Source of the DNA: Pseudomonas duriflava
GTDB taxonomy: Bacteria > Pseudomonadota > Gammaproteobacteria > Pseudomonadales > Pseudomonadaceae
DNA: 64,000 bases
Direction: 5' to 3'
Assembly (NCBI RefSeq): GCF_007830155.1
Contig: NZ_VLKY01000004.1
Coordinates: forward strand, 1-64,000
Part shown: piece by piece, positions 1 through 10,099 of the stretch
Numbering within the stretch: the first letter of the stretch is position 1
How the letters are laid out: the number at the start of each line of letters is the position of its first letter
Notes under the pieces: generated by a model
Seen by the model: the letters and a program-made list of their open reading frames with translations, nothing else
The model's database searches: none
What the model was told of the DNA's origin: nothing
Position numbers and translations under genes: made by a program

Positions 1-340
1 CGGCCTGCCGACCGCTGAAGTTTATGCTGCAGCCTACAAGGCCCTGGGCGTACCGGTGTATTCCTCGGCAGTGTTTAACTTTATTCCCAAGACCGCTATG
101 GACTTCTACAAGGCCATCGCCGCGGACGACCACGAGACCGTGGGCAAGTTGATTGATGACTTCTTCCTGCCGTATCTGGACATCCGCAACCGCTGCTCCG
201 GTTATGCCGTAAGCATTGTCAAAGCCGGTGCGAAGATCGTAGGCCATGATGCCGGCCCGGTGCGTGCACCGCTGACCGATCTCAAGCCGGACGAGTATGA
301 GCGCCTGGCGGCTCTGATCGATAAGCTCGGCCCGCAGTAA
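1..340 (+). CDS. kdgD: 5-dehydro-4-deoxyglucarate dehydratase, C-terminal part
   Basis: This is the last 112 or so codons of a gene that begins before the window; the reading frame is open from base 2 to the TAA at 338-340. The stretch [19 protein letters not shown] and the following helix are characteristic of the KdgD branch of the dihydrodipicolinate synthase (class I aldolase-like TIM barrel) family. The enzyme dehydrates and decarboxylates 5-dehydro-4-deoxy-D-glucarate to 2,5-dioxopentanoate in glucarate/galactarate breakdown. The catalytic lysine would lie upstream and cannot be checked. The neighbouring galactarate dehydratase makes exactly this substrate, which supports the call. A hairpin at 401-424 probably ends this transcript. 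Confidence 0.85.
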   Translation, partial: GLPTAEVYAAAYKALGVPVYSSAVFNFIPKTAMDFYKAIAADDHETVGKLIDDFFLPYLDIRNRCSGYAVSIVKAGAKIVGHDAGPVRAPLTDLKPDEYERLAALIDKLGPQ

Positions 341-400
341 TTTTTGGGCTCGGCGACAGCCCCCATGCAAACTGTCATTTACGCTGAGCCATTTTATCCT

Positions 401-436
401 CAGGGGTAGCAACCGCTACCCCTGATGCTTTTCGTT
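401..436 (+). terminator. Hairpin after kdgD
   Basis: A perfect 10-bp stem (CAGGGGTAGC at 401-410 with GCTACCCCTG at 415-424) encloses an AACC loop and is followed by a mixed T-rich stretch. It lies 60 bp after the kdgD stop and 74 bp before the lacI start. The T-tract is weak, so termination is probable rather than certain. Confidence 0.6.
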
Positions 437-497
437 GGATGCACGAGTGGGTCAGGGTCGGTAAGATGATGACATTCATTGACCACTGCGGCTCTCC

Positions 498-1538
498 ATG
501 GCGAAAAAGTCCAGTTCAACCGTTGACCGCTCTACGGCCGGTATTTCCAATCCAACCCTGATCGATGTTGCCAAAGTGGCTGGCGTATCGCCGATTACTG
601 TGTCGCGCGCCTTGCATCGCCCCGAAGTTGTTAGCGAAAAAGCCCGAGAGAAAGTGCTGGAGGCGGTACGGCTGACAGGCTATGTACCTAATATGCTGGC
701 TGGAGGCCTGGCTTCTAATAAAAGCCGTCTTGTCGCTATTTTCGTCCCTACAATTGCGCATTCGATCTTTGCCGATACCATTCAGGCTCTTATGGACCGG
801 CTGGCAGCTGCTGGCTATCAGGCTTTGATCGGCCTGACCGGTTATTCGGCAGAGCAGGAGGAGCAATTGCTTGGCGCTGTCCTGGGACGTCGTCCGGACG
901 GTATCGTACTTACTGGAACGCTGCACACCGAGCAAAGCAGGCAGCGCTTGCTGCAGGCAGGCGTGCCTGTGGTCGAGGCATGGGACCTCAGTGATAGCCC
1001 CATCGACATGCAGGTGGGCTTCTCACACGAAAAGGTTGGTCAGGCCATGGCCAGGCATCTACATGACCGAGGCTACCGACACGTCTCCGTTATATCCGTA
1101 GACGATCCACGGGCGTTGCGGCGCAGCCGTGCCGTAGTGGCTGAACTGGAAAAGCTTGGTATAACCAAGGCTCCCCTTGAAGCATTAAGCGCGCCAGCCA
1201 CGTTACTGAGCGGGCGCACGGGCCTGAAACAGTTACTGGCTAAGGGCATACAGCCGGACGCGATTGTTTGTAGCTCGGATACGGTGGCCCAGGGCGTATT
1301 GGCCGAGGCAGCCAGTCAGGGGATCGCTGTACCAGAGGCGCTAGCTGTGCTGGGCTTCGGTAATCTCTCTGCAGCTGCCCACGTCTATCCCCCATTGTCT
1401 ACTGTAAGCGTCGATGGCACCCGAATAGGGACTCTGGTAGCCGAAGCGTTACTACAGCGATTCCAAGGGAAAGAACCGTTGCGTGAATCCATATGCATCG
1501 ATACAGGGTTCAAGATCATCGACCGCTCGACAACCTGA
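498..1538 (+). CDS. LacI/GntR-type transcriptional regulator of sugar-acid catabolism
   Basis: A 346-residue LacI-family repressor. The helix-turn-helix spans about residues 20-39 (TLIDVAKVAGVSPITVSRAL), followed by the hinge helix near GYVPN (61-65) and a periplasmic-binding-protein-like ligand domain to the end. The DNA-binding segment most resembles the gluconate-repressor (GntR) subgroup of LacI proteins. It sits between kdgD and garD on the same strand, so control of galactarate/glucarate use is the natural inference; the true inducer is unknown. Two identical palindromes with a central CG lie just downstream, before garD, and fit LacI-family operators. No such palindrome is visible upstream of this gene, so autoregulation by that site is not evident. 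The ATG at 498 has no strong Shine-Dalgarno sequence. Confidence 0.88.
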   Translation: MAKKSSSTVDRSTAGISNPTLIDVAKVAGVSPITVSRALHRPEVVSEKAREKVLEAVRLTGYVPNMLAGGLASNKSRLVAIFVPTIAHSIFADTIQALMDRLAAAGYQALIGLTGYSAEQEEQLLGAVLGRRPDGIVLTGTLHTEQSRQRLLQAGVPVVEAWDLSDSPIDMQVGFSHEKVGQAMARHLHDRGYRHVSVISVDDPRALRRSRAVVAELEKLGITKAPLEALSAPATLLSGRTGLKQLLAKGIQPDAIVCSSDTVAQGVLAEAASQGIAVPEALAVLGFGNLSAAAHVYPPLSTVSVDGTRIGTLVAEALLQRFQGKEPLRESICIDTGFKIIDRSTT

Positions 1539-1576
1539 TAAGAAGATTGAGATGAGTAGATGCTTGGCCGCTTGAA

Positions 1577-1590
1577 TGATTGCGCAATCA
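1577..1590. promoter_or_regulatory. Palindromic operator 1, lacI-garD gap
   Basis: A perfect 14-bp palindrome, TGATTGCGCAATCA, with a central CG step, as is common in LacI-family operators. It lies 39 bp after the lacI stop. An identical copy occurs at 1640-1653. The centre-to-centre distance is 63 bp, close to six helical turns, which would suit looping by a tetrameric or paired repressor. Binding by the adjacent LacI protein is inferred. Confidence 0.7.
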
Positions 1591-1597
1591 GAGTAAG

Positions 1598-1614
1598 CTG
1601 CATGAGTCATGCAG
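1598..1614. repeat. 17-bp palindrome between the two operators
   Basis: CTGCATGAGTCATGCAG is a perfect palindrome with 8-bp arms around one central G. It differs in sequence from the two flanking LacI-type boxes. It may be the site of a second dimeric regulator. Alternatively it could act as a short hairpin ending the lacI transcript, since TTTCC follows it, although folding needs part of the arms as loop. Confidence 0.5.
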
Positions 1615-1639
1615 TTTCCTGTACACAGCTATTTATTTT

Positions 1640-1653
1640 TGATTGCGCAATCA
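1640..1653. promoter_or_regulatory. Palindromic operator 2, upstream of garD
   Basis: The second exact copy of TGATTGCGCAATCA, 139 bp before the garD start codon. A TTGATT overlapping its left edge could serve as a -35 element, with AT-rich sequence near 1667-1672 as a poor -10, so the operator may cover the garD promoter. The promoter itself is not clear. Confidence 0.7.
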
Positions 1654-1792
1654 TTGGTAGGTGAGTGTATAGGGCAACATAAAAAGGCGTAAAGCATGAG
1701 CGGTTGTCGGTTATGGCTGTGATTTCTCAGACATAGGCCTTTGCTAAGCCAGAACATCGTGATCAGTCTGAATATAAAAAAGGGTTAACCTC

Positions 1793-3349
1793 ATGCACTT
1801 GATCGAACACCAGGATTCGCCGCGTTATATCCGACTACATGCTGACGATAACGTCGCTATTGTCATCAACGAGCAAGGAGTTGCAGTGGGTGGGCAATTT
1901 CCAGATGGCCTTGTAACCGTTGAAGCCATACCGCAGAGTCATAAAGTGACACTGGTCGATATTCCAGAAGGTGGTGCCGTACTGCGTTATGGCACAGTCA
2001 TTGGTTACGCGCTCAAGCCTATTGCACGTGGCTCCTGGGTGAAGGAAGAGTTGCTCAGCCTGCCTTCGCCACCACCGCTGGATGACTTGCCGTTGGCGAC
2101 CGATGTTCCGCCCATGCAGCCACCGCTGGAAGGATATACCTTTGACGGCTTTCGTAATCCTGATGGCAGTGTAGGGACGCGCAATATTCTGGGCGTAACC
2201 ACAACGGTACAGTGCGTAACCGGCGTGCTTGATCACTGTATCGAGCGAGCCCGCAAGGAGCTGTTGCCTAAGTATCCGAATGTAGACGATGTGATTGCGC
2301 TAACGCATAGCTACGGATGTGGCGTTGCGATCAATGCGCCGGATGCCATCGTGCCTATTCGTACGCTACGAAATATCAGTCGTAACCCCAATCTGGGCGG
2401 GCAGGCCTTGGTTATTAGCTTGGGTTGCGAAAAGCTCCAGGCCGGGCAAGTTATGCCAGACGATGAGTTGCCTGCCGGTATTGCTGAGGAGGACTGGCTG
2501 TTCCGTCTGCAGGACTCCAGCAACGGTTTCACTGGTATGGTCGAGCAGATCCTCGAAATGATCGAAGATCGTCTGATGGTATTGAACGAGCGTCGCCGGG
2601 AGCCCTGTCCGGCTTCCGAGCTGGTAGTGGGAATGCAGTGCGGGGGCAGTGATGCCTTTTCTGGCGTGACGGCCAACCCGGCGTTAGGTGTCGCAGCGGA
2701 CCTGCTGGTCCGAGCCGGTGCTACTGTGATGTTTTCCGAAAACACGGAAGTGCGTGATGGTATCCATCTGCTGACGTCTCGTTCTGCAACACCTGAGGTG
2801 GCAAAAGCATTGATTCATGAAATGGATTGGTATGATCGTTACTTGGATCGCGGGATGGCTGATCGTAGTGCCAATACCACGCCAGGCAACAAAAAGGGTG
2901 GTCTGAACAATATCGTCGAAAAGGCAATGGGCTCGATTGCCAAGTCAGGCTCTAGTGCCATTTCCGGCGTGGTTGCACCAGGTGAGCGGGTGAAAGGTAA
3001 AGGCTTGTACTACTGCGCCACACCTGCCAGTGACTTTATCTGCGGTACGTTGCAGCTGGCAGCCGGTATGAACCTGCATATTTTTACTACGGGACGTGGA
3101 ACGCCGTATGGGCTGGCCATGGTTCCGGTAATTAAGGTATCTACCCGAACACAGCTGGCGGAACGCTGGCCTGACCTGATTGATGTCGATGCCGGGCGAG
3201 TCACGTCCGGGAGGCTAAGTCTGGAAGAGCTAGGTTGGGAAATTTTTCAGTTGTATCTGGATGTAGCCAGCGGTCGGAAGAAAACCTGGGCGGAAACGCA
3301 CAAGCTGCATAACGATCTGGTTCTGTTTAATCCGGCACCGGTAACCTGA
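1793..3349 (+). CDS. garD: Galactarate dehydratase
   Basis: A full-length (518 residue) member of the UxaA/GarD dehydratase family, which converts galactarate to 5-dehydro-4-deoxy-D-glucarate. An N-terminal SAF-type domain (about residues 12-90) is joined by a proline-rich linker (about 90-112) to the catalytic part, which starts with GSVGTRNI (about 125-132). It contains HSYGCG (172-177), whose His and Cys are typical of the metal site, and later [10 protein letters not shown]. The product is the substrate of KdgD encoded at the window start, so these genes form a catabolic pair. Expression is probably controlled by the paired palindromes at 1577-1653. The start codon is preceded by a modest AAGGG. 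An altronate dehydratase is less likely given the length and neighbours. Confidence 0.92.
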   Translation: MHLIEHQDSPRYIRLHADDNVAIVINEQGVAVGGQFPDGLVTVEAIPQSHKVTLVDIPEGGAVLRYGTVIGYALKPIARGSWVKEELLSLPSPPPLDDLPLATDVPPMQPPLEGYTFDGFRNPDGSVGTRNILGVTTTVQCVTGVLDHCIERARKELLPKYPNVDDVIALTHSYGCGVAINAPDAIVPIRTLRNISRNPNLGGQALVISLGCEKLQAGQVMPDDELPAGIAEEDWLFRLQDSSNGFTGMVEQILEMIEDRLMVLNERRREPCPASELVVGMQCGGSDAFSGVTANPALGVAADLLVRAGATVMFSENTEVRDGIHLLTSRSATPEVAKALIHEMDWYDRYLDRGMADRSANTTPGNKKGGLNNIVEKAMGSIAKSGSSAISGVVAPGERVKGKGLYYCATPASDFICGTLQLAAGMNLHIFTTGRGTPYGLAMVPVIKVSTRTQLAERWPDLIDVDAGRVTSGRLSLEELGWEIFQLYLDVASGRKKTWAETHKLHNDLVLFNPAPVT

Positions 3350-3355
3350 ATCATG

Positions 3356-3385
3356 GGCGTGGCGGCCTTCGAGCGCTGCCACGCC
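3356..3385. terminator. Hairpin between convergent garD and rlpA-like gene
   Basis: GGCGTGGC (3356-3363) pairs with GCCACGCC (3378-3385) across a short partly paired loop. It lies just after the garD stop and before the end of the minus-strand rlpA-like gene. There is no T-run on either strand, so it is only a candidate bidirectional terminator. Confidence 0.4.
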
Positions 3386-3416
3386 GAATTGACCAACGAG
3401 TCTATGCGGTGAGTTC

Positions 3417-3854
3417 TCATCGTTTCGTTACATCCTGGTCACTGCTGGCCGTGTCGATGTTGGCGGCTGGCTCAAGCCGGACACGTGCAGTGCCCTGGTT
3501 GCGCATGCCAATGGATGCGGCGGCCTGTTCTGATAGATCGATGATTCGCCCCCGCGTATGAGGTCCGCGATCATTGATACGAACCGTCACGCTTTTTCTA
3601 TTGCTCAGGTTGGTTACGCGAACCTGGCTGCCGAACGGTAGGGTGCGGTGAGCAGCAGTTAAAGCCCTGGGATCAAAGCGCTCACCACTGGCCGTTCTTC
3701 GGCCCGCATGGCGTGCACCGTAGAAGGAGGCCACTCCTTCAATGGAGTAGCGACTACCTGGCTGCAAGGGCTCCTGCGTACGAACAGCAGAGCATCCAGC
3801 CAATAAGCTCAGCAGAGCAGTGATCGCAATGATATGGAGTGCAACCTTGTGCAT
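3417..3854 (-). CDS. Short RlpA-like septal ring lipoprotein (double-psi beta-barrel)
   Basis: A 145-residue predicted lipoprotein: a hydrophobic signal ends in the lipobox LLAGC with the lipidated Cys at residue 21. The mature part is almost only a double-psi beta-barrel of the RlpA family (about residues 40-125), with SGERFD (Glu58), His69 and INDRGP (Asp95) at the positions important in RlpA lytic transglycosylases. RlpA cleaves naked glycan strands of peptidoglycan. Unlike the longer Pseudomonas RlpA, it has no C-terminal SPOR domain, so septal targeting by denuded glycan is not expected. An AGAGGGAT sequence precedes the ATG. It follows gatB on the same strand after a hairpin at 3874-3898. 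The substrate is inferred from the fold. Confidence 0.8.
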   Translation of the reverse strand: MHKVALHIIAITALLSLLAGCSAVRTQEPLQPGSRYSIEGVASFYGARHAGRRTASGERFDPRALTAAHRTLPFGSQVRVTNLSNRKSVTVRINDRGPHTRGRIIDLSEQAAASIGMRNQGTARVRLEPAANIDTASSDQDVTKR

Positions 3855-3872
3855 GCATCGATCCCTCTTATG

Positions 3873-3898
3873 AAAACGCCGGAGAGGCTCCGGCGTTT
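3873..3898 (-). terminator. Terminator after gatB
   Basis: A perfect 11-bp stem (AAACGCCGGAG at 3874-3884 with CTCCGGCGTTT at 3888-3898) around a 3-nt loop, beginning 6 bp beyond the gatB stop. Read on the minus strand the stem ends in four U residues. It probably separates the gatCAB transcript from the rlpA-like gene. Confidence 0.7.
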
Positions 3899-3903
3899 AC
3901 TCA

Positions 3904-5349
3904 TCAACCTTCCAGTTTCTTTTTCAACAGCTCGTTGACCTGCTGAGGATTGGCCTTGCCTTTGGAAGCCTTCATCGCCTGACCCACGAAGAAGCCAAAC
4001 ATTTTTCCGCGCTTGGCCTCGTCACTGGCGCGATACTGCTCAACTTGGGCTGCATTGGCTGCCAACACTTCACCCAGCATCGATTCGATCGCGCCGGTAT
4101 CGGTGACCTGCTTGAGACCTTTTTTCTCGATGATCTCGTCGGCAGAACCTTCACCTGCGGCCATGGCTTCAAACACCATCTTGGCGATCTTGCCGGAAAT
4201 GGTATTGTCCTTGATACGCAGAATCATGCCGCCCAGGTGCTCGGCGGAAACCGGCGAGTCGACGATGTCTAGGTCCTGCTTGTTGAGCAGGCTGGAGAGC
4301 TCACCCATCACCCAGTTAGCCGCCAGCTTGGCATCGCCACTGACATGCTGGACCTGTTCGAAGTAGTCCGCCATCTCACGGCTGGCCGAAAGTACTGTTG
4401 CATCATACGTAGACAGGCCGAAGTCACGCTCGAAGCGTTCACGTTTCTGCTGCGGCAGTTCCGGCAGCAGGCCGCGAGTTTCTTCAAGGAAACTGTCTTC
4501 GATCACCACAGGCAGCAGGTCAGGATCAGGGAAGTAGCGATAGTCATTGGCCTCTTCCTTGCTGCGCATGGAGCGCGTCTGATCCTTATTCGGGTCGTAT
4601 AGGCGGGTTTCCTGTATGACCTTGCCACCATCCTCGATCAACTCGATCTGGCGCTGGACCTCATAATTGATCGCCTTTTCGATGAAGCGGAACGAGTTGA
4701 CGTTCTTGATCTCGGCACGAGTACCAAACTCGGCCTGACCTTTTGGGCGGACCGAGACGTTACAGTCGCAGCGCAGCGAACCTTCGTTCATGTTGCCGTC
4801 GCAAATGCCCAGATAGCGCACCAGGGCATGGATGGCCTTTACATAGGCCACGGCTTCCTTGGCGCTACGGATGTCCGGTTCGGAGACGATTTCCAGGAGC
4901 GGCGTACCCGCGCGGTTCAGGTCGATGCCGGTCATGCCGTGAAAGTCTTCATGCAGGCTCTTGCCGGCATCTTCTTCCAGGTGAGCCCGGGTAATGCCGA
5001 TACGCTTGACGGTACCGTCATCCAGCGTAATGTCCAGATACCCTTTGCCCACGATGGGCAATTCCATCTGGCTGATCTGATAACCCTTGGGCAGGTCTGG
5101 GTAAAAGTAGTTTTTACGCGCAAATACGTTGCGCTGGCCAATGTGCGCGTCGATGGCCAAGCCAAACTTGACCGCCATACGCACCGCTTCCTGGTTAACT
5201 ACCGGCAGCACGCCTGGCATGCCCAGGTCAATCAGGCTGGCCTGGGTATTAGGCTCAGCACCAAAGGTGGTGGAGCTACCGGAAAATATCTTTGATTTCG
5301 TGGAGAGCTGTGCATGAATTTCCAGCCCGATCACGGTTTCCCATTGCAT
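3904..5349 (-). CDS. gatB: Asp-tRNA(Asn)/Glu-tRNA(Gln) amidotransferase subunit B
   Basis: A 481-residue GatB. The N-terminus ([19 protein letters not shown]) is the family signature, followed by the GatB catalytic core and the helical C-terminal GatB/YqeY tail that grips tRNA (about 330-481). GatB phosphorylates or activates the misacylated glutamate or aspartate on tRNA and passes it ammonia made by GatA. It is the last gene of gatC-gatA-gatB on the minus strand, 18 bp after gatA. AGAGGAC lies before the ATG. The length is normal and nothing is missing. Confidence 0.97.
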   Translation of the reverse strand: MQWETVIGLEIHAQLSTKSKIFSGSSTTFGAEPNTQASLIDLGMPGVLPVVNQEAVRMAVKFGLAIDAHIGQRNVFARKNYFYPDLPKGYQISQMELPIVGKGYLDITLDDGTVKRIGITRAHLEEDAGKSLHEDFHGMTGIDLNRAGTPLLEIVSEPDIRSAKEAVAYVKAIHALVRYLGICDGNMNEGSLRCDCNVSVRPKGQAEFGTRAEIKNVNSFRFIEKAINYEVQRQIELIEDGGKVIQETRLYDPNKDQTRSMRSKEEANDYRYFPDPDLLPVVIEDSFLEETRGLLPELPQQKRERFERDFGLSTYDATVLSASREMADYFEQVQHVSGDAKLAANWVMGELSSLLNKQDLDIVDSPVSAEHLGGMILRIKDNTISGKIAKMVFEAMAAGEGSADEIIEKKGLKQVTDTGAIESMLGEVLAANAAQVEQYRASDEAKRGKMFGFFVGQAMKASKGKANPQQVNELLKKKLEG

Positions 5350-5367
5350 GTGAGTGTCCTCTGCCTT

Positions 5368-6825
5368 TTATTCCAGGAACCCTGTCGGGGCTTTCGTGTG
5401 CCAATCAGTTGCTTTCTGGTACTGATGGGCAATATTGAGCAGGCGGCCCTCCTGAAAATAGGGTGCCAATAGTTGGACGCCAACGGGCAGCCCATCGACG
5501 AAGCCAGCCGGCATGGACAGACCGGGAACACCCGCAAGATTGGCCGTGATGGTATAGATATCCATCAGGTATTCAGCCACGGGATCGTTGTTTTTCTCGC
5601 CCAGTTTCCACGCCACACTGGGCGTTGTTGGGCCAAGAATGACATCTACCTCATTGAAGGCAGCCATGAAGTCGTTCTTGATCAGGCGGCGGATACGTTG
5701 AGCTTTCAGGTAGTAGGCATCGTAATAGCCAGCAGACAGGGCATAGGTGCCTACCATTATGCGGCGACGTACTTCGTCACCAAAGCCTTCGGCACGGGAG
5801 CGCTTGTACAGGTCGGTCAGGTCTGCAGGGTCTTCACAGCGATAGCCGAAGCGCACGCCATCATAGCGTGAGAGGTTGGAGGAGGCTTCTGCTGGCGCGA
5901 TCACATAATACGCAGGGATAGCGTGCTGCATGTTTGGCAGGCTGATTTCCTTGACGGTTGCGCCCAGTTTTTTCAGCTCTTCAACCGCCTTGAGGGTAAG
6001 GTCCGCGATACGGCTGTCCAGTCCTTCGCCAAAATATTCCTTTGGCAGGCCAATGCGCAGGCCGGCAAGTGGCTTCTCCAGGCTGGCCAGGTAGTCATCG
6101 ACCGGCTGGTCCACACTGGTAGAGTCCTTGGGATCGAAACCAGCCATAGCCTGTAGAAGAAGAGCGCAGTCTTCAGCGTTGCGAGCCAGCATGCCCCCCT
6201 GATCAAGGCTGGATGCATAAGCGATCATGCCCCAGCGGGAGATGCGCCCATAGGTTGGTTTGAGGCCGGTCAGGTTGGTCAGTGCGGCAGGCTGACGGAT
6301 CGAGCCGCCGGTGTCGGTGCCCGTGGCCGCAGGCACCAGTCGTGCAGCAACGGCTGCAGCCGAACCACCTGAGGAGCCGCCCGGGATACGGCTCGTGTCC
6401 CAGGGATTCCTGACCGGGCCGTAGTGGCTGGACTCGTTGGCCGAGCCCATGGCGAACTCGTCCATGTTCAATTTGCCCAGGCTCACTACCCCGGCATCGG
6501 CCAGCTTCTGGACAACTGTGGCGTTGTAAGGCGCGATAAAGTTGTCGAGCATTTTCGAGCCGCAGCTGGTGCGTACGCCTTGGGTGCAGAACAAATCCTT
6601 ATGTGCAATGGGCGCACCAAGCAGGGCGCCGGTCTCGCCTTGAGCGCGACGCTGGTCAGCGGCTTTGGCCTGTTCGATGGCCTGTGCTTCGGTCACGGTG
6701 ATGAAACTGTTAAGCTGCGGATCGACCTGAGCAATGCGGGTCAGCAATACACGAGTCAATTCCTCGGCAGAAAATTCCTTTGCCGAAAGCGCACGGCTGA
6801 TCTCGGCCAGGGTCAACATATGCAT
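5368..6825 (-). CDS. gatA: Asp/Glu-tRNA amidotransferase subunit A
   Basis: A 485-residue amidase-signature protein that hydrolyses glutamine to supply ammonia to GatB. The Ser-cisSer-Lys triad is visible: Lys76 in IAHKDLFC, the Ser pair at 150-151 in GGSSGGS, and Ser174 in [10 protein letters not shown]. The frame is open to 6840, where an ATG overlaps the gatC stop, but AAGGA sits 7 bases before the ATG at 6825 (MHMLTLAEI), and relatives start there, so 6825 is chosen. It is the middle gene of the gatCAB operon. Confidence 0.96.
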   Translation of the reverse strand: MHMLTLAEISRALSAKEFSAEELTRVLLTRIAQVDPQLNSFITVTEAQAIEQAKAADQRRAQGETGALLGAPIAHKDLFCTQGVRTSCGSKMLDNFIAPYNATVVQKLADAGVVSLGKLNMDEFAMGSANESSHYGPVRNPWDTSRIPGGSSGGSAAAVAARLVPAATGTDTGGSIRQPAALTNLTGLKPTYGRISRWGMIAYASSLDQGGMLARNAEDCALLLQAMAGFDPKDSTSVDQPVDDYLASLEKPLAGLRIGLPKEYFGEGLDSRIADLTLKAVEELKKLGATVKEISLPNMQHAIPAYYVIAPAEASSNLSRYDGVRFGYRCEDPADLTDLYKRSRAEGFGDEVRRRIMVGTYALSAGYYDAYYLKAQRIRRLIKNDFMAAFNEVDVILGPTTPSVAWKLGEKNNDPVAEYLMDIYTITANLAGVPGLSMPAGFVDGLPVGVQLLAPYFQEGRLLNIAHQYQKATDWHTKAPTGFLE

Positions 6826-6839
6826 AGGGGTGTCCTTCA

Positions 6840-7127
6840 TTACTCAATCACCTTGGGCACCAGGAACAGGCCGTTTTCGACGGCTGGGGCAATGGTCTGG
6901 TAAGCATCGCGCTGATTGGTTTCGGTGACTTCATCGGGCCGCAGACGCTGCACGGCCTCCAGCGGGTGTGCCAGGGGTTCGACATGATCAGTGTTGACGG
7001 CCTGCATGTGATCGATGAGGCCAAGGATGTCATTCAACGTCCCGGTAGTTCGTTCAATATCCGCCTCGTTAAGGCCCAAACGGGCCAGGTGGGCGATCTT
7101 TTCGACGTCGGAGCGTTCGAGCGCCAT
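6840..7127 (-). CDS. gatC: Asp/Glu-tRNA amidotransferase subunit C
   Basis: A 95-residue GatC starting [19 protein letters not shown], the normal start and length for the family. GatC is the small belt-like subunit that stabilises GatA on GatB. The frame is open upstream to 7334, but those codons do not resemble GatC and TGGAGA lies before the ATG at 7127. The gene heads the minus-strand gatCAB operon, divergent from mreB over a 223-bp gap. Confidence 0.95.
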   Translation of the reverse strand: MALERSDVEKIAHLARLGLNEADIERTTGTLNDILGLIDHMQAVNTDHVEPLAHPLEAVQRLRPDEVTETNQRDAYQTIAPAVENGLFLVPKVIE

Positions 7128-7259
7128 CAGATTCTCCAGAAAATCGGCTTGACCATAAAAAAGGGCAGAAAGTCGAGTTACCGCACGCGAGCGGTCAAGC
7201 ACCGCATTGAGAAAGGCCATAAAGGGCCACAGAAACGAGCAATCTAGCACATCACTGCC

Positions 7260-7288
7260 TTGCCCAAAATCCCTGCCGTTGTTAGAGT
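7260..7288 (+). promoter_or_regulatory. Candidate sigma-70 promoter of mreB
   Basis: TTGCCC (7260-7265), a 17-bp spacer and TAGAGT (7283-7288) lie 63 bp before the mreB start in the divergent gatC-mreB gap. The match is fair and rests only on sequence. Confidence 0.4.
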
Positions 7289-7341
7289 CTGCCGCAATTT
7301 TTCCCACGCGTTTCATCAGCGTGTCTGACGCCACCGTCTAG

Positions 7342-8388
<1,047 letters not shown>

Positions 8389-8433
8389 GTCGCAAGCATG
8401 TCCCTAGGGGTTGTTTCAGGCTCTTAGGGACTC

Positions 8434-9561
8434 TTGGCTTGGCGCTTCGAGGACGAGACCATCAAGCGTATATTTTCCAAAGGTCCTTCGCTTGGCGTCC
8501 GTTTGCTGGGGCTGGCCGTTTTGTCGGCCAGTCTAATGGTGGTGGATGCTCGCTTCGACTATCTAAAGCCCGTGCGCAGTGAGTTGGGTCTGATTCTGAC
8601 GCCTTTGTATTGGGCTGCTGATCTTCCCATGCGCGCATGGGAAACTGTGCATGATCAGTTTTCCAGCCGTACAGAAATCATCGCTGAAAATGAGCGGCTC
8701 AAGGCTGAGGCCTTGCTTATGCAGCGTCGACTGCAGAAGCTGGCGGCGCTAACCGAGCAGAATGTACGTCTCCGGGAGCTATTGAATTCTGCAGCCCTGG
8801 TTGACGACAAGGTGCTAGTAGGAGAGCTTATTGGTGTTGACCCTAATCCCTTTACACACCGCATTCTGATCGATAAAGGTGCCAAAGATGGCGTTTTCGT
8901 CGGTCAGCCTGTACTCGATGCCAGTGGTCTAATGGGGCAGGTGGTCGAGGTCATGCCCTATGCCGCCCGAGTGCTGCTTCTGACCGATGTAACGCATAGC
9001 ATCCCTGTTCAGGTCAACCGTAACGGGCTACGGGCCATTGCCGTTGGAACGGGTAATCCGGAGCGGCTGGAACTGCGCCATGTGGCAGATACGGCGGACA
9101 TCAAGGAGGGTGATCTGCTGGTAAGCTCTGGTCTGGGGCAGCGCTTTCCTGCCGGCTATCCCGTTGCTACCGTAACCGATGTAGTGCATGACTCTGGACA
9201 GCCGTTCGCTATTGTTCGTGCGGTGCCTACGGCCAAGTTGAATCGCAGTCGTTATGTATTACTTGTCTTTAGCGATCCGCGTACACCAGAGGAGCGCGCA
9301 AACGATGCCGCTCAGGCTCAGGAGGAGGCTGATCGCAAGGCTGCGGCGTCCGGTACGCCAGCAGCGCCTGTATCACCGGGTAGTGCTGGAACAGCGCAGC
9401 CTGGAGCTGGCGCACCTGCTGGGCAGGCTCCGGTAAAGCCGGGTACTACTTCTGTCTCTGCACCAGAGATATCACCGGCGACGCAAAAGAAACCGGCGGC
9501 GCCAGTGCAAGCGCCTGCCGCTTCTCCCGCGCCGGCAGAGCGCAGTCAGGGAGGTCGCTAA
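8434..9561 (+). CDS. mreC: Rod shape-determining protein MreC, non-AUG start
   Basis: A bitopic protein of up to 375 residues: a membrane segment (about 20-38), a coiled coil (about 70-110) and the periplasmic beta-barrel MreC core (to about 285), ending in a Pro/Ala-rich tail of about 90 residues. It links MreB to the periplasmic cell-wall enzymes. No ATG or GTG precedes the conserved SKGPSLGVRLL segment. The first possible start after an in-frame TAG (8425) is TTG at 8434, only 3 bp after TAGGGA. Relatives begin MIKPLF just before the KGPS motif, aligning with ACC-ATC-AAG at 8458-8466, which is preceded by GAGG at 8449. The true initiation site is therefore uncertain. The stop overlaps the mreD ATG by one base. 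Confidence 0.93.
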   Translation: MAWRFEDETIKRIFSKGPSLGVRLLGLAVLSASLMVVDARFDYLKPVRSELGLILTPLYWAADLPMRAWETVHDQFSSRTEIIAENERLKAEALLMQRRLQKLAALTEQNVRLRELLNSAALVDDKVLVGELIGVDPNPFTHRILIDKGAKDGVFVGQPVLDASGLMGQVVEVMPYAARVLLLTDVTHSIPVQVNRNGLRAIAVGTGNPERLELRHVADTADIKEGDLLVSSGLGQRFPAGYPVATVTDVVHDSGQPFAIVRAVPTAKLNRSRYVLLVFSDPRTPEERANDAAQAQEEADRKAAASGTPAAPVSPGSAGTAQPGAGAPAGQAPVKPGTTSVSAPEISPATQKKPAAPVQAPAASPAPAERSQGGR

Positions 9562-10049
9562 TGGGCTGGCGTATTGGGCATAACGGCTGGGTTATCTGGC
9601 TGACCCTGATTCTCGGTCTGTTATTGTCCATTGCGCCTATGCCTGATTTCATGGAGATCGGACGGCCACTCTGGCTTGCCATGTTTCTGACATTCTGGAC
9701 GCTGGCCCTACCGCATCGGGTTGGACTCAGTACAGCCTGGCTGTTGGGGCTGGCTGAGGATGTGCTGTATGGCAACCTGCTGGGTCAGAATGCCGTTGTG
9801 CTCAGTCTGGTCGTTTTCCTGGTTCAGTCGCTTCAGCAGAGGCTACGGGTTTTTCCGATCTGGCAGCAAAGTGGTGTGCTGCTGGTTGTTTACGGGCTTG
9901 CTCAGCTGGTGCAACTCTGGCTTAACACCCTGACGGGGAACCGTCCGCCTACGCTAGTATTTCTCATGCCGTCTCTGGTCAGTGCCTTGCTGTGGCCTTG
10001 GGTCTATCTGGTTCTGCGTGATTTGCGCACTCGTTTCAATGTCAGTTGA
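9561..10049 (+). CDS. mreD: Rod shape-determining membrane protein MreD
   Basis: A 162-residue hydrophobic protein with about five to six membrane segments, as in MreD. Key visible parts are the N-terminal helix after [14 protein letters not shown] and the segments around [17 protein letters not shown], a typical MreD stretch. It completes the MreBCD scaffold in the inner membrane. Its ATG overlaps the mreC stop (TAATG), so the two are translationally coupled. Function is assigned by both position and hydrophobic pattern. Confidence 0.93.
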   Translation: MGWRIGHNGWVIWLTLILGLLLSIAPMPDFMEIGRPLWLAMFLTFWTLALPHRVGLSTAWLLGLAEDVLYGNLLGQNAVVLSLVVFLVQSLQQRLRVFPIWQQSGVLLVVYGLAQLVQLWLNTLTGNRPPTLVFLMPSLVSALLWPWVYLVLRDLRTRFNVS

Positions 10050-10099
10050 TGTGCCACTGGGAGCCATCCTGTCGGCGCATGCATGTTCAGGAGACTTCC

